From: Alphaproteobacteria bacterium
Lineage (GTDB): Bacteria; Pseudomonadota; Alphaproteobacteria; Sphingomonadales; Emcibacteraceae
Assembly (NCBI GenBank): GCA_002401545.1
Contig: NVTJ01000115.1
Location: 1-7,216, forward strand
Direction: 5' to 3'
Length of the DNA: 7,216 bases
Shown here: positions 5,752-7,216 of the stretch, in pieces
Layout: each line of letters opens with the position of its first letter
How positions within the stretch are numbered: position 1 is the stretch's first letter
Notes under the pieces: model-generated
The model's input: the letters and a program-made list of their open reading frames with translations, nothing else
Database searches by the model: none
Told to the model about the DNA's origin: nothing
Translations under genes and position numbers: made by a program

Positions 5752-6573
5752 ATGACTTTCACACCACCACCCATACCCCCCTCTCTGCCCCCGGCCATGG
5801 CCGGCAAGCGCCGCTTTGCCAGCGTCCGGACCATTGCCGCGCTGGTCTTGCGCGAAATGTCGACCCGCTATGGCCGCACGCCGGGGGGCTATATCTGGGG
5901 CATTGTCGAACCGCTGGCGGCGATCATCGTCCTTAGCATTGGCTTTTCGCTGGTGATGCGCACCCCCGCGCTTGGCACCAGCTTTTTGCTGTTCTACGCC
6001 ACCGGATACCTGCCATTTAGCCTGTATCAGACTCTATCGGCGACCGTTTCCCGGGCAATCAATTTCTCAAAACCACTGCTGAAATACCCAGCCGTAACCT
6101 GGATTGATGCGGTGCTGGCGCGGTTCCTGCTAAACAGCCTAACCGGCATCCTGATCACCGTTATCCTGCTGACCGGCATCCTGACCGTGATCGAGAGCCG
6201 GGCAGTGCTGAACCTGCCACCCGTTGTAACGGCAATGGCGCTGACCATGATTCTGGGCTTAGGAGTCGGCGTGCTAAACTGTGCACTGTCGGGGCTGTTC
6301 CCGATCTGGGATGTGGCCTGGTCGGTGATCTCACGGCCGCTGTTTCTGGCCTCGGGTATCTTTTTTCTCTACGAGACCATGCCGCCGCTGGCACAAAGTA
6401 TCCTGTGGTATAATCCGCTGATACATATCATCGGTCTGATGCGCACCGGATTTTATCCGACCTATACCGCCGCCCATGTGAACGAACTGTATGTGCTGGG
6501 GGTCAGCCTGACCTGTCTGGTGCTGGGGCTTATTCTGCTGGGTCGCTATCATCGCGACATTCTGAACCGCTAG
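5752..6573 (+). CDS. kpsM: KpsM-type ABC-2 transporter permease for capsular polysaccharide export, about 273 aa
   Basis: This is the membrane subunit that pairs with KpsT to move lipid-linked capsule chains across the inner membrane. The conserved entry motif LREMSTRYGRTPGGYIWGIV (33-52) matches the LRE-TRFG-GYLWAI region of KpsM. About six hydrophobic segments follow, near 54-69, 77-94, 124-146, 158-180, 192-207 and 246-264. The loop WYNPLIHIIGLMR (219-231) is also characteristic of ABC-2 exporters. E. coli KpsM has 258 residues, so length fits. The start is uncertain: ATG 5752 agrees with the candidate promoter and gives a Pro-rich 15-residue lead; ATG 5797 (MAGKRRF) would give 258 residues; neither has a good ribosome site. 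It is transcribed away from kpsE-kpsT, and its last 44 bp overlap the convergent glycosyltransferase gene. Confidence 0.92.
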   Translation: MTFTPPPIPPSLPPAMAGKRRFASVRTIAALVLREMSTRYGRTPGGYIWGIVEPLAAIIVLSIGFSLVMRTPALGTSFLLFYATGYLPFSLYQTLSATVSRAINFSKPLLKYPAVTWIDAVLARFLLNSLTGILITVILLTGILTVIESRAVLNLPPVVTAMALTMILGLGVGVLNCALSGLFPIWDVAWSVISRPLFLASGIFFLYETMPPLAQSILWYNPLIHIIGLMRTGFYPTYTAAHVNELYVLGVSLTCLVLGLILLGRYHRDILNR

Positions 6574-7216
6574 CCGCCAGCGCCAGCACCGCCGCGTGCG
6601 TCATGCCCGTGCGCCCGGTCAGCCCGTCGCGAATCGCCCGCAGCATCAGCCGCAGAAACGCGCGGCGCTGGCCCGAATGGTCGCGCACTTTCAGCAGCCA
6701 TTTGGGTAAGATCACCAGCATCGCCAGCCAGAACAACCGCCCCGCCGCCAGCCGATACAGCATCAGCAGATTGCGGTGATAGTAATAGACCTTCCACAGG
6801 GGCAGGAACCGCCCGCGCTGGCCGGAGAAGGTTGAACAATCATGTTCAAACTGCAGCTCGGGCGCGAACCAGATCCGCCCGCCCGCATTGCTAAGACCCA
6901 AGGTATAAAGCCCATCATCGCCGTAAACGAACAGCTTGCCATCGGGATAACCAACCCGCTGCACCGCCGCGCGCGAGATGAACAGCCCGACAAATGATGC
7001 CACATCCACCGCCAGCCCCGGCCCTTGGTAGTCTTGCGCCGTGATGTGAAACCCGCGCCGACCGCCGCCAAACAGGGTGCGAAAAAACTCTTGCTGGTGC
7101 CAGAACGGATTGCGCGATGGCCGGTTCATCTCGCACAGCGCCCCGTCGGGCAGATAGACCGCTGCCGCCACCGCCTCGGACCCGGTTTTGTCCATCGCGT
7201 GAAACGCCGCCAGCGC
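6530..7216 (-). CDS. Family-2 glycosyltransferase, C-terminal 228 residues (5' end beyond right edge)
   Basis: The frame is open to the right edge, reading ALAAFHAMDKTGSEAV, so the ATG at 7195 is probably internal and the N-terminal nucleotide-binding half with its DxD motif lies outside. Visible are VASFVGLFISRAAVQRVGYP, the usual acceptor-side segment, then FVYGDDGLY (Asp pair at 6914-6919), then APELQFEHD with the His at 6842-6844; this order matches rhamnosyl- and galactofuranosyltransferases of family GT2. The C-terminus has YYYHRN, a hydrophobic helix (LFWLAMLVILPKWLL) that may touch the membrane, and AIRDGLTGRTG, common at the ends of such enzymes. It probably adds a sugar to the capsule chain or its linker; donor not determinable. 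It ends with TAA at 6532-6530, inside the kpsM 3' end on the opposite strand. Confidence 0.85.
   Translation of the reverse strand, partial: ALAAFHAMDKTGSEAVAAAVYLPDGALCEMNRPSRNPFWHQQEFFRTLFGGGRRGFHITAQDYQGPGLAVDVASFVGLFISRAAVQRVGYPDGKLFVYGDDGLYTLGLSNAGGRIWFAPELQFEHDCSTFSGQRGRFLPLWKVYYYHRNLLMLYRLAAGRLFWLAMLVILPKWLLKVRDHSGQRRAFLRLMLRAIRDGLTGRTGMTHAAVLALAASGSECRDDSDPAE

Overview
The window looks like part of a capsular (surface) polysaccharide locus from an alphaproteobacterium, most likely of the Rhodobacterales/roseobacter type. That placement is inferred from moderately high GC (about 60% in sampled coding stretches), the KpsM/KpsT/KpsE-type export genes, and a GlfT2-like glycosyltransferase beside them. 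No taxonomic marker gene is present.

Layout from left to right. (1) On the minus strand at 1-183 is the N-terminal end of a sulfotransferase-like gene running off the left edge, and upstream of it in the same direction is a complete sulfotransferase-like gene (208-1326). The two are 24 bp apart and probably co-transcribed. (2) A 294-bp divergent control region (1327-1620) contains a perfect 7-3-7 palindrome. (3) On the plus strand is a GlfT2-like galactofuranosyltransferase homologue (1621-3390). (4) Convergent to it, on the minus strand, is a kpsE-kpsT export block (5651 down to 3418). Its 134-bp internal gap holds two similar dyads and a possible 35-codon ORF that stops one base before kpsT. 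(5) A 100-bp divergent region (5652-5751) has nested inverted repeats and a sigma70-like promoter. (6) kpsM is on the plus strand (5752-6573). (7) A second family-2 glycosyltransferase on the minus strand (6530 to the right edge) overlaps the 3' end of kpsM by 44 bp.

How the genes fit together. KpsM (membrane subunit) and KpsT (ATPase) would form the inner-membrane ABC exporter of a group 2/3-like capsule. KpsE (PCP-3/OPX-coupled inner-membrane protein) would link the exporter to an outer-membrane channel that is not in this window. The two glycosyltransferases would build the glycan; the GlfT2-like one suggests UDP-galactofuranose as donor. The two sulfotransferase-like proteins could decorate the glycan with sulfate, but that is inference from a short PAPS-binding-type motif and from context. 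The outer-membrane channel, KpsC/KpsS lipid-linker enzymes and UDP-galactopyranose mutase are not visible here.

I see no RNA gene, insertion sequence, CRISPR array or phage element. The most interesting points are the split kpsM versus kpsE-kpsT arrangement with palindromic control regions, the structured kpsE-kpsT junction, a glutamine where GlfT2 has a metal-binding histidine, and the partial AT-richer sulfotransferase gene at the left edge.
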